Assembly: GCA_965200525.1 (NCBI GenBank)
Contig: OZ241368.1
Location: 7,130,001 to 7,194,000 of the forward strand
Direction: 5' to 3'
Source: JANNPJ01 sp965200525
GTDB taxonomy: Bacteria; Actinomycetota; Actinomycetes; Actinomycetales; Kineosporiaceae
Length of the DNA: 64,000 bases
The translations under genes were made by a program, and so were the position numbers. Shown piece after piece: positions 26,512-35,319 of this stretch; position 1 is the first letter of the stretch, and each line of letters begins with the position of its first letter. Below the pieces are notes generated by a model that saw nothing but the letters and a program-made list of their open reading frames with translations, did no database searches and was not told where the DNA came from.

Positions 26512-29046
26512 TCAGGAGGGCATGGCCGGCGTCCGCAGGGCCTGGCGGGTGGGCAGTTCGATCGCCAGGCCGGCGATCGCGAGGACGACCAGGGCGCTGG
26601 CCGGCGCCAGCCAGATCGGCCCCGACGGCCAGGGGCGCTGCAGGAAGCCGATTCCCAGCAGGGCCAGTGGGATCGCCGACACCACCGCGGCCAGGGCGAG
26701 CGCGGCCGCCCCGATCAGGGCCGCCTCCCGGCGCATCAGGGCCCGGACCTGTCGCGGGGTGGCACCGATCAGCCGGAGTAGGGCCAGTTCGGGTCGGCGG
26801 GCGGCGGTGGCGGCCACCAGCGTGTTGGCGATGCCGAGCAGCAGGTAACCCAGCAGCACGGCCAGGGTGGCCAGGTTGATCCACCCCTCGGGCGGGATCC
26901 CCCGCCCGCTGCCGGCAGCGGCCGAGGTGTCGCTCAGCACCAGCCCCGGACTGCTCGCCACCAGGTTCGCCAGCCCTTTCCGAACCGCCGCACTGCCGTC
27001 GGTCCGGACCAGCACGCTCTCGTCGAGACCGGTGCTGGTGTGCCCGGCGACCAGGTCGCGCGAGAGCACGATCGGGCCGAATCCGAGGCTGCGCCCGTAG
27101 ACCGCCACCACCCGGGCCTGAACCCGGGTGCCGTCGCCCAGGATCAGCCGGATGCTGCGCCCGGTGCCGGCGTGCCGGGAGCGGGCGACGTCGCTGCCGA
27201 CGGCGACGGTGGCTCCGCTGAGCCGCCCGAGGCTGCCGGACCGCAGGCCCGGGTCGAGACCCTCGGCGGCGTCCGGGCCGAGCACCGTCGCCGGTGTCGA
27301 CTCGACCGTCTCGTCGCCGAGTTCCCGGTACGACCACAGCACGGTGGTGCGGTTCAGCGGGACGGCGGCCTGCACTCCGACCGACGCCCGCAGGCGCTCC
27401 AGGACGCCGTCCGGCACCCCGCCCAGGCCCGGTGCGCTGACGCTCAGCTGGGCCCGGGTGCCGGAACGGACGTCATCGGCAGCCGCCGTCGCGACCGTGG
27501 TCTGGGCCAGGGTGTACGTGAGGGTGAAGATCACGGCCATGGCCAGAGTGGTGACGGCGCCGGCTACCCGCAGCGCCTGGCCGCGCACGTTGGCCACGGC
27601 CAGCCAGGTCGGGGGCGAGACACCGGCCGGCAGCCGCCCGGCCAGCGCGTCGCCGGCCCGGCGAACCAGCACCGGCCCGGCCAGGGCGGCCCCGATCCCG
27701 GCGACGATGCCGGCCAGAGAGGTGCCGGCGGCGCCGACGACGGAGCGGGCCAGCAGCGGGCCCACAGCCAGCCCGGCCGCGGTCACCAGCAGCGAGATCC
27801 CGGCCCAGACCCGCAGCACGGACGGCGGGCGCTGCCGGCTCTGGGTCTCGGCCACGGCCTCGATGGCCGAACGGCGCGAGGGGCGCCAGGCCGCGCCGCG
27901 GGCCGAGACCTGCACGACCGCCACCAGCAGCAGCACCGAGGCCAGGGCCGGCAGCGGGCTGAAGGTCAGTGGCAGCCCGGGCGGCAGCGTCGCCACGCCC
28001 ACCAGCAGCCGCCGGAACTGCCCGGCCAGCAGGTAGCCCAGGCCGACCCCGGGGGCCAGCGCGACCAGGGCGATCAGCGTGGCCTGCCCGGCGACCAGAC
28101 GGCGCAACTGCCGGGGAGTGGCCCCGACGGCCCGCAGTAGGGCCAGTGGTCGACGTTGCCCGGCGATCGAGACGCTGAGCGCTCCGGCGATCACGAAGCC
28201 GACGATCAGCAGGATGATCCCGGCCAGTGAGGAGGCCAGCAGCACCAGCAGGTAGCGGGCCGCCGTGGCTTCGGGGGCGGCCGTGTCGCCCCGGGCCGGG
28301 CCGGTGGCCACCAGCAGGCCGGTGCCGCGCAGGTCGTGGCGGACGGCGGCGAGCACCTCGGCGGCGGCGCCGAGACGGGTCCGCACGGCAATCAGGTCGA
28401 CGGTGCCGGCCCGGGGCCCGGAGTCGCGCCCGGCCAGAGTGGCGGCGGTCCGGTCGTCGAACAGGATTCCCGCGTCCACCCCGGTGACGAGCGCCGTCAC
28501 CCGGTAGCTGCCGGTGCGGCCGGCGGCGGTCACCCTCACCGGTTCGCCCAGCCGCACGCCGGCGGCGGCGGCAACCGCCTGGGGCAGGGCCACCTGGCCC
28601 GGCCCGGACGGCGCCGTCCCCAACGTCTTCGCGGGGTCGAGCAGCCGGGCGGAGGTCCATCCGTGCCCGTCACTTCGGGGGTCACCGGCGCTGACGACCT
28701 GGCCGTGGCCATCGACCAGGGCGGCCGGGAAGCTGAGATCAGCGGTGACGTCGAGGACGCCACGCTGCTGGGCCAGCCGGCGCGTGAGCTGCCCGGCCGG
28801 GCCGGCCGGGATCGGGCGCCGTTCCGGCAGGGCGATCGGCAGGTCGCCGGGAGGCCGCAGGGTCTGATCGGCCGAGATCACCAGGTCGGCCCCCGTCAAC
28901 CGCCCGGCCGGCAGGTGCGAGCGCAACCCGGACTCGGCCAGTACCCCGGTCGCGGTGACCAGGGCGGCTCCGCCGAGGACGGCGGCGGCCACCGCCAGGA
29001 GCGCGCTGATCCGGTGTCCGGCCAGACGAAGAGCGAGGTGCAGCAC
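26512..29046 (-). CDS. FtsX-type ABC transporter permease
   Basis: An 844-aa membrane protein with the MacB/FtsX duplicated layout: N-terminal helix (ISALLAVAAAVLGGAALV), extracytoplasmic domain, three helices at about 245-380 with RRPLALLRAVGATPRQLRRL, a second block of helices (about 410-520), another external domain, and a final three-helix FtsX unit (735-835) with RRPELALLRLIGATPRQVRALM. The two matching RAVGATPRQ/RLIGATPRQ segments are the ATPase-contact loops. GTG 29046 lies 3 bp after the ATPase gene stop, so both form one operon with the small membrane gene upstream. Substrate unknown. Confidence 0.92.
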   Translation of the reverse strand: MLHLALRLAGHRISALLAVAAAVLGGAALVTATGVLAESGLRSHLPAGRLTGADLVISADQTLRPPGDLPIALPERRPIPAGPAGQLTRRLAQQRGVLDVTADLSFPAALVDGHGQVVSAGDPRSDGHGWTSARLLDPAKTLGTAPSGPGQVALPQAVAAAAGVRLGEPVRVTAAGRTGSYRVTALVTGVDAGILFDDRTAATLAGRDSGPRAGTVDLIAVRTRLGAAAEVLAAVRHDLRGTGLLVATGPARGDTAAPEATAARYLLVLLASSLAGIILLIVGFVIAGALSVSIAGQRRPLALLRAVGATPRQLRRLVAGQATLIALVALAPGVGLGYLLAGQFRRLLVGVATLPPGLPLTFSPLPALASVLLLVAVVQVSARGAAWRPSRRSAIEAVAETQSRQRPPSVLRVWAGISLLVTAAGLAVGPLLARSVVGAAGTSLAGIVAGIGAALAGPVLVRRAGDALAGRLPAGVSPPTWLAVANVRGQALRVAGAVTTLAMAVIFTLTYTLAQTTVATAAADDVRSGTRAQLSVSAPGLGGVPDGVLERLRASVGVQAAVPLNRTTVLWSYRELGDETVESTPATVLGPDAAEGLDPGLRSGSLGRLSGATVAVGSDVARSRHAGTGRSIRLILGDGTRVQARVVAVYGRSLGFGPIVLSRDLVAGHTSTGLDESVLVRTDGSAAVRKGLANLVASSPGLVLSDTSAAAGSGRGIPPEGWINLATLAVLLGYLLLGIANTLVAATAARRPELALLRLIGATPRQVRALMRREAALIGAAALALAAVVSAIPLALLGIGFLQRPWPSGPIWLAPASALVVLAIAGLAIELPTRQALRTPAMPS

Positions 29047-29049
29047 GGC

Positions 29050-29838
29050 TCAGCCCTCCCCGAGCGTGATCAGGCGGGCGCTGAGCTCGCCCGCGGTCGG
29101 GGCGGTCAGGGTGTCGACGATCCGCCCGTCGGCCATCACCAGCACCTGGTGGGCCTGGGCGGCCACGGCCGGGTCGTGGGTGACCATCACCACGGTCTGG
29201 TGCAGCTCGTCGACCAGTTCGCGCAGCAACCCGAGCACTTCGCGGGCCGCGCGCAGGTCGAGCGCGCCGGTCGGCTCGTCGGCGAAAACCACGGCCGGGC
29301 GGGCTATCAGGGCCCGGGCGATGGCGGCGCGCTGTTGCTGGCCACCGGACAGCTCGCCCGGGTGGTGGCTCAGTCGCTCGCTCAGGCCCACCCGGGCGGT
29401 CAGCGTCTGCAGCCAGGCCGGGTCGGCGGACCGGCCGGCCAGGCGCAGGGGCAGGGTGATGTTGTCGGCGACGGTCAGGGCGGGCACCAGGTTGTAGGCC
29501 TGGAACACGAACCCGATCTTCTCCCGGCGCAGTTCGGTCCGCCGGGTCTCGTTGAGCCCGGCGATCTCCTGTCCGTCGATCCGCACACTGCCGCTGCTGG
29601 GGGTGTCGAGCCCGGCGGCGCAGTGCATCAGGGTGCTCTTGCCCGAACCGGACGGCCCCATCACGGCCAGGAAGCGGCCGCGGCTGACCGTCAGGGACAC
29701 TCCGTCCAGCGCCTGGACGCCGTTCGGGTAGGCCTTGCGCACGTCGGTGAGCGCGATCGCCGGCTCGCTCGAGGCCGGCGTCCGGATGCCTGGCTGGGCG
29801 CCCGGCCGGATGCCGGTCGGAGTGCGTGCCGGGATCAT
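29050..29838 (-). CDS. ABC transporter ATPase (LolD/MacB class)
   Basis: A 262-aa ATP-binding subunit paired with the permease at 26512-29046. Walker A GPSGSGKST, Q-loop FVFQAYNL, signature LSGGQQQR, Walker B VVFADEPTGALD and H-loop VMVTHDP are intact, with the LolD-type EPTGALD after Walker B. The first ~25 residues (TGIRPGAQPGIRTP) are extra. ATG 29838 overlaps the stop of the upstream small membrane gene by 4 bp (ATGA), which fixes the start. Probably exports a lipid or peptide; the divergent sensor kinase pair likely regulates it. Confidence 0.93.
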   Translation of the reverse strand: MIPARTPTGIRPGAQPGIRTPASSEPAIALTDVRKAYPNGVQALDGVSLTVSRGRFLAVMGPSGSGKSTLMHCAAGLDTPSSGSVRIDGQEIAGLNETRRTELRREKIGFVFQAYNLVPALTVADNITLPLRLAGRSADPAWLQTLTARVGLSERLSHHPGELSGGQQQRAAIARALIARPAVVFADEPTGALDLRAAREVLGLLRELVDELHQTVVMVTHDPAVAAQAHQVLVMADGRIVDTLTAPTAGELSARLITLGEG

Positions 29839-30062
29839 CGCCGTCCCCGCAGCCGCAGCACGACCAGGGCGCTGACGAAGGCGGCGGTGAGCACTCCGAG
29901 GCCGAGGTGAACTCCGGTCGGCACGCCGGCGAGGGAGGACATGGTGTTGGCGACGGCGCTGATCACCAGCAGCAACCACAACCCTGCGGTCAGGGTCGGG
30001 TGGGTCGGGTGGGCCGTCGCGTCGATGCGGGTGCTGGTGCCCGTGCGGGGTGAGGCGGTCAT
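29835..30062 (-). CDS. Small two-helix membrane protein of the ABC operon
   Basis: A 75-aa protein with hydrophobic segments at about 26-45 and 50-70 and a basic C-terminus (LRLRGRR). ATG 30062 has AAGGAG 6 nt upstream (complement of about 30069-30074). First gene of the operon; its stop overlaps the ATPase start (ATGA). It could be an accessory subunit of the transporter. No family recognised. Confidence 0.7.
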   Translation of the reverse strand: MTASPRTGTSTRIDATAHPTHPTLTAGLWLLLVISAVANTMSSLAGVPTGVHLGLGVLTAAFVSALVVLRLRGRR

Positions 30063-30220
30063 GATCTGCTCCTTGGGACGAAGGTCAACTGCTGACCTCG
30101 ACGCTACGGAGACGCCGATCGCGAGCCGATCCCCTGACCTGCCCGGTTCGGGGTACAGCAGGCTGTACTCCTGGGCCCCGCAAGCTGGCGGCGGGCCGGG
30201 TCGAGCCCTACGGTCCTTGC

Positions 30221-31492
30221 GTGCGTACCCACCCGTCCTCGGCCCCGGCGCCGGATCAGGCGCCGTCCGGCGCGGTGCTTCGCCTGGCCGGCGCGATCTG
30301 GCCTGCGTTCCGGCAACTGGCCGGTGGCCTGGGCACCGCGGTGCCGGCACTGGGCCTGATGCTCGGGCTGGCTGTGAGCGCGGTGACGGCACCGCTCGGG
30401 GTCGGCCTGCTCCTGGTCCCGCCGTTGCTTCGGGGCCTGCACGCTCTCACCGACCGCGAACGGGCTCGGCTCAGCCGTTGGGGCCCGGCGCTGATCAGCC
30501 CCGGGCCGCGGCCCAGCGGCCTGCGGGCGGCCGGCGCCGATCCGACCACCCGGCGCGAACTGCGCTGGCTGGGCACCCACGGCTCGCTCGGCCTGGTGCT
30601 CGGCGGGCTCGGCGTGCTGCTGCCACTCTCGGCGGTGCGCGACATCTCTCTGCCGTTGTGGTGGTACCTGGTGCCGGCCGGGGAGGCAGGCCCAACCCTG
30701 GCCCTATGGACGGTGCGTACCTGGCCCAGCGCGTTCGCGGTCACCCTGCTCGGCCTGGGCTGGCTGGCGATCGCCGTGGGCCTGTCCCCCGCGATGGCCC
30801 GGCGCCAGGCCCGCACCGGGCGGCACTGGCTGGCCCTCGATCCGGCGATCGACCTGTCCCTGCGAGTGGCCGAGCTGACCGCGACCCGGGCCGCGGCGCT
30901 CGATGCGCACGCCACCGAACTGCGCCGGATCGAGCGGTCCCTGCACGACGGCACCCAGAACCGGATCGTCGCGGTGACCGTCCTGCTCGGAGCGGCGCGC
31001 CGAATGCTGGAGCGCGATCCGGCCGGCGCCGACGCCGTGCTCGAGCGGGCTCAGACCGCCGCGGAACAGGCCCTGGCCGAGCTCAGATCGGTCGCCCGGG
31101 GCATCCTGCCGCCGGTGCTCACGGACCGGGGGCTGGCCGGAGCCCTGGCCGGGCTGGCCGCCGGCAGTGCCGTGCCGTGCCGGGTCGACGTCGAGGTGGC
31201 CGGCAGATGTGCCGCCTCAATCGAGGCGACCGCCTACTTCGTGGTGGCCGAGGCCCTGACCAACATCGCCCGTCACAGCGGGGCCACCCAGGCCACGGTC
31301 GTCGTCCGCGGCGATCAGCAGTGGCTGCACCTGAGCATCATCGACGACGGCCGGGGCGGGGCCGAGCCGAGAGCCGGCACCGGGCTGGGCGGCATCCGCG
31401 ACCGGATCGCCGCCCTGGACGGGCGCTTTGCCATGACCAGCCCCGCCGGGGGGCCGACCGTTCTCGAAGTGGAGCTGCCGTGCGGATCGTGA
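30221..31492 (+). CDS. Sensor histidine kinase (NarL-partner, HisKA_3 type)
   Basis: A 423-aa membrane kinase. An N-terminal region with four hydrophobic helices (about 38-70, 122-140, 165-190) acts as the sensor module. HisKA_3 follows with phospho-acceptor His242 in ERSLHDGTQ, then a HATPase_c domain with VVAEALTNIARHSG (N box), DDGRGGA (G1) and GTGLGGIRDRI (G2). Leaderless start: TACGGT (30209-30214) lies 6 nt before the GTG. It overlaps the response-regulator gene by 13 bp. Divergent from the ABC operon, which it is likely to control. Confidence 0.92.
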   Translation: MRTHPSSAPAPDQAPSGAVLRLAGAIWPAFRQLAGGLGTAVPALGLMLGLAVSAVTAPLGVGLLLVPPLLRGLHALTDRERARLSRWGPALISPGPRPSGLRAAGADPTTRRELRWLGTHGSLGLVLGGLGVLLPLSAVRDISLPLWWYLVPAGEAGPTLALWTVRTWPSAFAVTLLGLGWLAIAVGLSPAMARRQARTGRHWLALDPAIDLSLRVAELTATRAAALDAHATELRRIERSLHDGTQNRIVAVTVLLGAARRMLERDPAGADAVLERAQTAAEQALAELRSVARGILPPVLTDRGLAGALAGLAAGSAVPCRVDVEVAGRCAASIEATAYFVVAEALTNIARHSGATQATVVVRGDQQWLHLSIIDDGRGGAEPRAGTGLGGIRDRIAALDGRFAMTSPAGGPTVLEVELPCGS

Positions 31493-32136
31493 TCGCGGAC
31501 GACGACACCCTGCTGCGCGAAGGGCTGGCCCTGCTGCTGCGAGCCGAGGGCCTCGACGTGGTGGCCACCGCCGGCGGGCCCGAGGACTTCCTGGACGCCG
31601 TCGAGCAGCACCGGCCGGACGTGGCCATCGTCGACGTCCGGATGCCTCCGACCCACACCGACGAGGGCATCGTCGCCGCGGTCGAGGCCCGGCGGCGCCG
31701 GCCCGGGCTGGCCGTGCTGGTGCTGTCGGCCTACGTCGAGCAGACCTTCGCCACCGATCTGCTCGCCGGCGGCGCGGCCGGGCTGGGGTACCTGCTGAAG
31801 GAGCGGGTCGGGCGGGTCGAGGTGTTCCTGGAGGCCCTGCAGCGGGTCGCCGCCGGCGGCACCGCCATCGACCCCGACGTCGTGGCCCAGTTGCTCACCC
31901 GGATCCGCCCCGACGACCGCCTGGCCCGCCTGAGCCCTCGCGAGCGCGAGGTGCTGGCCCTGATGGCCGAGGGGCTGGGCAACACCGCGATCGCCGAGCG
32001 CCTGGTGGTGACCGACGGGGCTGTGCACAAGCACATCCGCAGCATCTTCGCCAAGCTCGACCTGGCCCCGGACGATGCGGCCGACCGGCGGGTGACCGCC
32101 GTCCTGCATTATCTGGAGGGCACTCAGCGGCGATGA
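31480..32136 (+). CDS. NarL/LuxR-family response regulator
   Basis: A 218-aa DNA-binding regulator and partner of the kinase at 30221. The receiver domain has the acidic pocket DDD (7-9), phospho-acceptor Asp52 (AIVDVRMPP) and Lys in LLKERV. The C-terminal LuxR HTH is LSPREREVLALMAEGLGNTAIAERL..VHKHIRSIFAKL. GTG 31480 has GGAG at 31471-31474 and overlaps the kinase stop, indicating coupled translation. Probable target: the divergent ABC transporter promoter at 30063-30220. Confidence 0.93.
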   Translation: MRIVIADDDTLLREGLALLLRAEGLDVVATAGGPEDFLDAVEQHRPDVAIVDVRMPPTHTDEGIVAAVEARRRRPGLAVLVLSAYVEQTFATDLLAGGAAGLGYLLKERVGRVEVFLEALQRVAAGGTAIDPDVVAQLLTRIRPDDRLARLSPREREVLALMAEGLGNTAIAERLVVTDGAVHKHIRSIFAKLDLAPDDAADRRVTAVLHYLEGTQRR

Positions 32137-32149
32137 CGGCCCTCGGGTG

Positions 32150-32824
32150 TCAGGCCCGGCGGCGCACGATCGCCAGGCCGTCCCAGCCCTTGGAGCCCAC
32201 GGTCTGCACGGCTGTGGCCTCCAGGCGCGGATCGTCGGCGATGGCCTGCAGCGCCGCCCGGACCCCGACGACCCGGGGGTCGGCGTCGTCCGGGTCAATG
32301 ACCGCCCCCTGGCGCACCACGTTGTCGATGACGATCACCGTGCCGGGGTGGCTGAGCTCGAGCGCGGCCGCCAGGTAGAGCGGGTTACTGGGCTTGTCGG
32401 CGTCGATGAAGACGAAGTCGTAGGGCTCGGCGCCGGCGTCGATCAGTTGCTGGGCCGAGTCGGCGGCCGGCCCGACAACGAGGTCGACCCGGTCGATGAC
32501 CCCGGCTCGCCGAAGGCTCTCCCGGGCGACGTCCGCGTTCTGTTGTTCCAGCTCCAGAGTGGTCACGTGGCCGTCCGGTCCGACCGCCCGGGCCAGCCAC
32601 ACCGTGCTGTAGCCGGCCAGGGTGCCGAACTCCAGCACCCGGCTGGCTCCGCTCATACCGACCAGCAGGGCCAGCAGAGCTCCCTGGTTGGCAGCCACGG
32701 CGGCGTGCGGCATCGTGGTGCCGGCGGCGGCCTCGCGGGCCGCGATCAGGGCGTCGTCCTCCTCGACCAGGGTCTCGACCAGGTAGGCGTCCACCTCGTG
32801 GCTGAGGGTTTCGCTGTTGTCCAT
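32150..32824 (-). CDS. Class I SAM-dependent O-methyltransferase (COMT/CCoAMT-like)
   Basis: A 224-aa cytosolic methyltransferase of the Methyltransf_3 family, typically metal-dependent and acting on catechol-like hydroxyls. SAM-binding motif VLEFGTLAGYSTVWLARAV (about 64-82), then TTLELEQQNADVA, metal-site FIDADKPSNPLYL (about 139-151) and IDNVVRQGAV. ATG 32824 has GGGAG about 5 nt upstream (complement of about 32830-32834). Converges with the response regulator. Substrate unknown. Confidence 0.9.
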   Translation of the reverse strand: MDNSETLSHEVDAYLVETLVEEDDALIAAREAAAGTTMPHAAVAANQGALLALLVGMSGASRVLEFGTLAGYSTVWLARAVGPDGHVTTLELEQQNADVARESLRRAGVIDRVDLVVGPAADSAQQLIDAGAEPYDFVFIDADKPSNPLYLAAALELSHPGTVIVIDNVVRQGAVIDPDDADPRVVGVRAALQAIADDPRLEATAVQTVGSKGWDGLAIVRRRA

Positions 32825-32888
32825 CGGTGACTCCCGTTCGCTCGATGTTCGGATGGCCCGCCGGGCCGGGGCGTGCTTGTCTGCTGCC

Positions 32889-33143
32889 ATGGCACCGAGC
32901 CGCGAGACGTGGGCGAAGGCGAGGCTGTGGCGGATCGTGCTGCAGTCCGCCGTGCTGAACATCGCCATGATCGCCTGGCTGGTGCACTCCATCGTGACCC
33001 ACAACAGCGACCTGATCTGGGCCGCCGCTCTGTTCCTGGTGCTGCTCGGCCTGCCCCAGATCGTGGGGCTGGTGCTCACCGTGCGACGCGAACCGCTGCG
33101 CAGCGACCTGTTTCGCCGCGGTTCCGCCCCGAGCGGCGATTGA
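32889..33143 (+). CDS. Small two-helix membrane protein
   Basis: An 84-aa protein with two predicted helices (about 21-38 LNIAMIAWLVHSIV and 43-64 LIWAAALFLVLLGLPQIVGLVL) and charged ends. Codon use is typical of this genome. The start is uncertain: ATG 32889 is used, but an upstream in-frame ATG at 32817 would overlap the divergent methyltransferase. No clear ribosome site. Function unknown. Confidence 0.6.
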   Translation: MAPSRETWAKARLWRIVLQSAVLNIAMIAWLVHSIVTHNSDLIWAAALFLVLLGLPQIVGLVLTVRREPLRSDLFRRGSAPSGD

Positions 33144-33251
33144 GCCCCGCGGGCCAGGTTAGACCATAAGGGTGAAGTGTCGGATTTCGGCTGGGACGGC
33201 CGGCGGCGCGGTCGACGGGGAGGGCAAAGGATCCGGCGAGGGAGGCCAGTC

Positions 33252-34295
33252 ATGCAGCCCGAACCCCAGGGAAGCTGGCTCCGTACGGCCGTGACCCTGA
33301 CCTGCCCGGTCTGCGAGCACGTCGTCCCGGCGGATCGGGGCACCTGCGAGTGGTGCGAGGCCGAGCTCGACGGCCCGCCGTCCGAGGTCGAGCCGGCTCA
33401 TCCGGCCGGGTCGGGGGCGATCCGAGAGACGCCTTCACCGCTGCGACCGATGGTCGCGCCGGCGGTCGCGGCCTACCTGGCCACGCAGCCGCTGCCGACG
33501 CCGGCCGATCTTGGCGCCCGGCCGGCCCTGGTTCCGGGTTCGCCGGATCAGCTCGCCCCGCCGGGCCCGTTGCCGACGGTGGCGACGACGCCGCTGATCG
33601 GGCCGACACCGTCGTCCCCGATGCTCGCGCCGCTGTCGGCCCTGCCGTTGGACCAGACCGGGGACGGCGCCGACCTGCTCCAGGCGCTGACTTCGGGTGC
33701 GGCCCCGCCCGTCGTCCGGCCGCCCCCGGCGCTCTCCCCGAAGCCGGTTGTCCTGGGGCCCATCTCGCTGCCGACCGCACCGACCGCACCGACCGCACCG
33801 ACCGCACCGACCGCACCGATGATTCAGCCCGCGGGCCCGGCCCGGCCGGTCGTTCCTGCCGCCCTGGTCGAGGTCGTGCCGGTCGGGCCGTCGCCGTCCA
33901 CGGCTCGGCCGGCCCCGATGGCCGCCGTCACGCCGATGCCGGTCCTGGTCGAGGCCCCGCCGGCCCTGGCCGGCCCGATGCGGATCGCGCCTCCGCCGGT
34001 CCTGCCGGGCCAGACGGTGACCCCGGCGACCCCGGTGAAGTCGGTCATTGCCGGCCCCGTCATTGCCGGCCCGGTCGTCGTCGGCCCGGTTGTGGTGGGC
34101 CCGATCGCCGCTCCACCCGGACCCGCAGGCCTCTCCTCCCCCACCCCGATCACGGTTCCCGCGGCGGTGGGGCCGCAGGGGCCGGCGAAGCCCACCGCCG
34201 GCGGCGGCCCCGGCACCTTGCTGGCCCTGCTGATGCGCCCCGTGCTCTGGCCGACCGGCTCGTCGGGCCGGATCTCCGGGCCCGGCGGTTCGTAG
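33252..34295 (+). CDS. Zinc-ribbon protein with long Pro/Ala-rich repeat region
   Basis: A 347-aa protein. Near the N-terminus, CPVC-x12-CEWC (about residues 17-36) looks like a four-cysteine zinc ribbon. The remaining ~300 residues are Pro/Ala/Val-rich and disordered-looking, with TAP repeats (five copies of a 9-bp unit near 33775-33820) and VIAGP/VVVGP repeats (about 34045-34105). ATG 33252 is preferred over GTG 33177 because GGGAGG precedes it by 7 nt. No signal peptide or membrane helix, so cytosolic. The low-complexity style matches the repeat-tail protein at 9052. Function unknown. Confidence 0.7.
   Translation: MQPEPQGSWLRTAVTLTCPVCEHVVPADRGTCEWCEAELDGPPSEVEPAHPAGSGAIRETPSPLRPMVAPAVAAYLATQPLPTPADLGARPALVPGSPDQLAPPGPLPTVATTPLIGPTPSSPMLAPLSALPLDQTGDGADLLQALTSGAAPPVVRPPPALSPKPVVLGPISLPTAPTAPTAPTAPTAPMIQPAGPARPVVPAALVEVVPVGPSPSTARPAPMAAVTPMPVLVEAPPALAGPMRIAPPPVLPGQTVTPATPVKSVIAGPVIAGPVVVGPVVVGPIAAPPGPAGLSSPTPITVPAAVGPQGPAKPTAGGGPGTLLALLMRPVLWPTGSSGRISGPGGS
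33775..33820 (+). repeat. 9-bp tandem repeats encoding TAP
   Basis: Five copies of ACCGCACCG encode TAP repeats inside the zinc-ribbon protein; three-codon period keeps the frame. Confidence 0.85.
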
Positions 34296-34356
34296 CCCGC
34301 GCGGGCGCCAGGAGGTCGCCCCGGACACTCGATCGGAGGCCAGCTCCGTGTCTCGG

Positions 34357-35223
34357 TCAACCGACGGTTGGACTGCGCCGCTCGAGCAGGACCGTGTCTC
34401 GCCAGACCCCGTGGTGCTGGGCGATGCGTTCGCGCAGGGCGAGGGTGCGGTATCCCGAGGAATGGTGCAGCCCAATGCTGGCGCGATTCTCGGGGAAGAT
34501 CGAGGTCTGCAGAGTCCAGAGTCCGGCAGCGTCGGCCGCGGTGACCTGACGGTGCAGCAGAGCCTTACCTACGCCGCGGCCCCTGACGTGCGCGCCGACG
34601 TAGACCGAGGTCTCACCGACACCGGCATAGCAGTCCCGCGCTGACACCGGGGTGATCGCCGTCCAGCCGGCAACCTGGCCGTCGATCTCAGCGACCCACC
34701 GCTGGCCCGGCAGCCACTTCGCCTCCAGGGCACGGCGAGTCGGCGTCTCGATTTCGAACGTGGCGTTGCCGGTGGCGATGCCCTCACCGTAGATGCGCCG
34801 CACGTCGGTCCAGTCCCGCTCTTCGAGCGCCCGGACGGTGACATCCTCGGGCAGGTCGTCGGGACAGCACGGACGGGGCGCCAGGACGCCCATCACCACG
34901 TCGGCGGCATGCGGGAGACCGGTGCAGCAGGCCGCATTCACAGAGACGAGAGTGGTGGTCTTTTCCTTGCGGAGCAACACAAAACCGATCTCGGCAAGCT
35001 TACGCACGTGGTGCGAGCAGGTGGCTTGACTGATGCCGAGAAGGTCGGCAAGTTCGCCCACCGGAAGCCCCCGGTCCGACGTTGCGACGGCGTGCAGAAG
35101 TCGCACCCTCATCGGTTCGGCCAAGCAGGCGAACCACTCCGCATAGCTGCGCGCATCATTTTCCGCCAGAGAGCCGCCGGCAACCACAGCGCGGGGCTCA
35201 GATCTGCTCACCGATGTCGTCAC
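34357..35223 (-). CDS. ArsR regulator fused to GNAT acetyltransferase (ArsN-like)
   Basis: A 288-aa fusion. Residues ~25-105 are an ArsR winged helix (FACLAEPMRVRLLHAVA, then ELADLLGISQATCSHHVRKLAE). Residues ~127-288 are a GNAT enzyme of the phosphinothricin/arsinothricin N-acetyltransferase type (acetyl-CoA loop VRGRGVGKALL, ENRASIGLHHSSGYR, RERIAQHHGVWRDTVLLERRS). Candidate As(III) thiols are Cys69 in the recognition helix and two Cys-Cys pairs (99-100, 119-120) in the linker. The promoter is TTGACG, 18 bp, GATACT (complement of 35253-35258 and 35229-35234), 5 nt before GTG 35223, so probably leaderless. Divergent from the monooxygenase; acetylation of an organoarsenical is inferred from family and context. 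Confidence 0.85.
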   Translation of the reverse strand: MTTSVSRSEPRAVVAGGSLAENDARSYAEWFACLAEPMRVRLLHAVATSDRGLPVGELADLLGISQATCSHHVRKLAEIGFVLLRKEKTTTLVSVNAACCTGLPHAADVVMGVLAPRPCCPDDLPEDVTVRALEERDWTDVRRIYGEGIATGNATFEIETPTRRALEAKWLPGQRWVAEIDGQVAGWTAITPVSARDCYAGVGETSVYVGAHVRGRGVGKALLHRQVTAADAAGLWTLQTSIFPENRASIGLHHSSGYRTLALRERIAQHHGVWRDTVLLERRSPTVG

Positions 35224-35257
35224 ACCCAAGTATCGGTGTCGACGGATGGTTGCGTCA

Positions 35258-35306
35258 ATCGACCGCCATCGATATGTTCCCAGAGGTTCAATCGACATGT
35301 ATCGAT
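35258..35306. promoter_or_regulatory. Pair of ArsR-type operators in the divergent arsenic promoter
   Basis: Two 16-bp palindromes with the same form ATCGA-N6-TCGAT lie at 35258-35273 and 35291-35306, 33 bp apart centre to centre (about three helical turns). A plus-strand promoter TTGCGT (35250-35255), 17 bp, TATGTT (35273-35278) places the first site in its spacer and the second just past the start point; the first also touches the minus-strand -35. Layout fits repression of both genes by the ArsR fusion. Confidence 0.75.
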
Positions 35307-35319
35307 AGAGGGAGTCGTC

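Noticed and set aside
34295..34306. GCCCGCGCGGGC palindrome after the zinc-ribbon gene as a terminator
   Set aside because: Only about 4 bp could pair once a loop is allowed; too weak to call.
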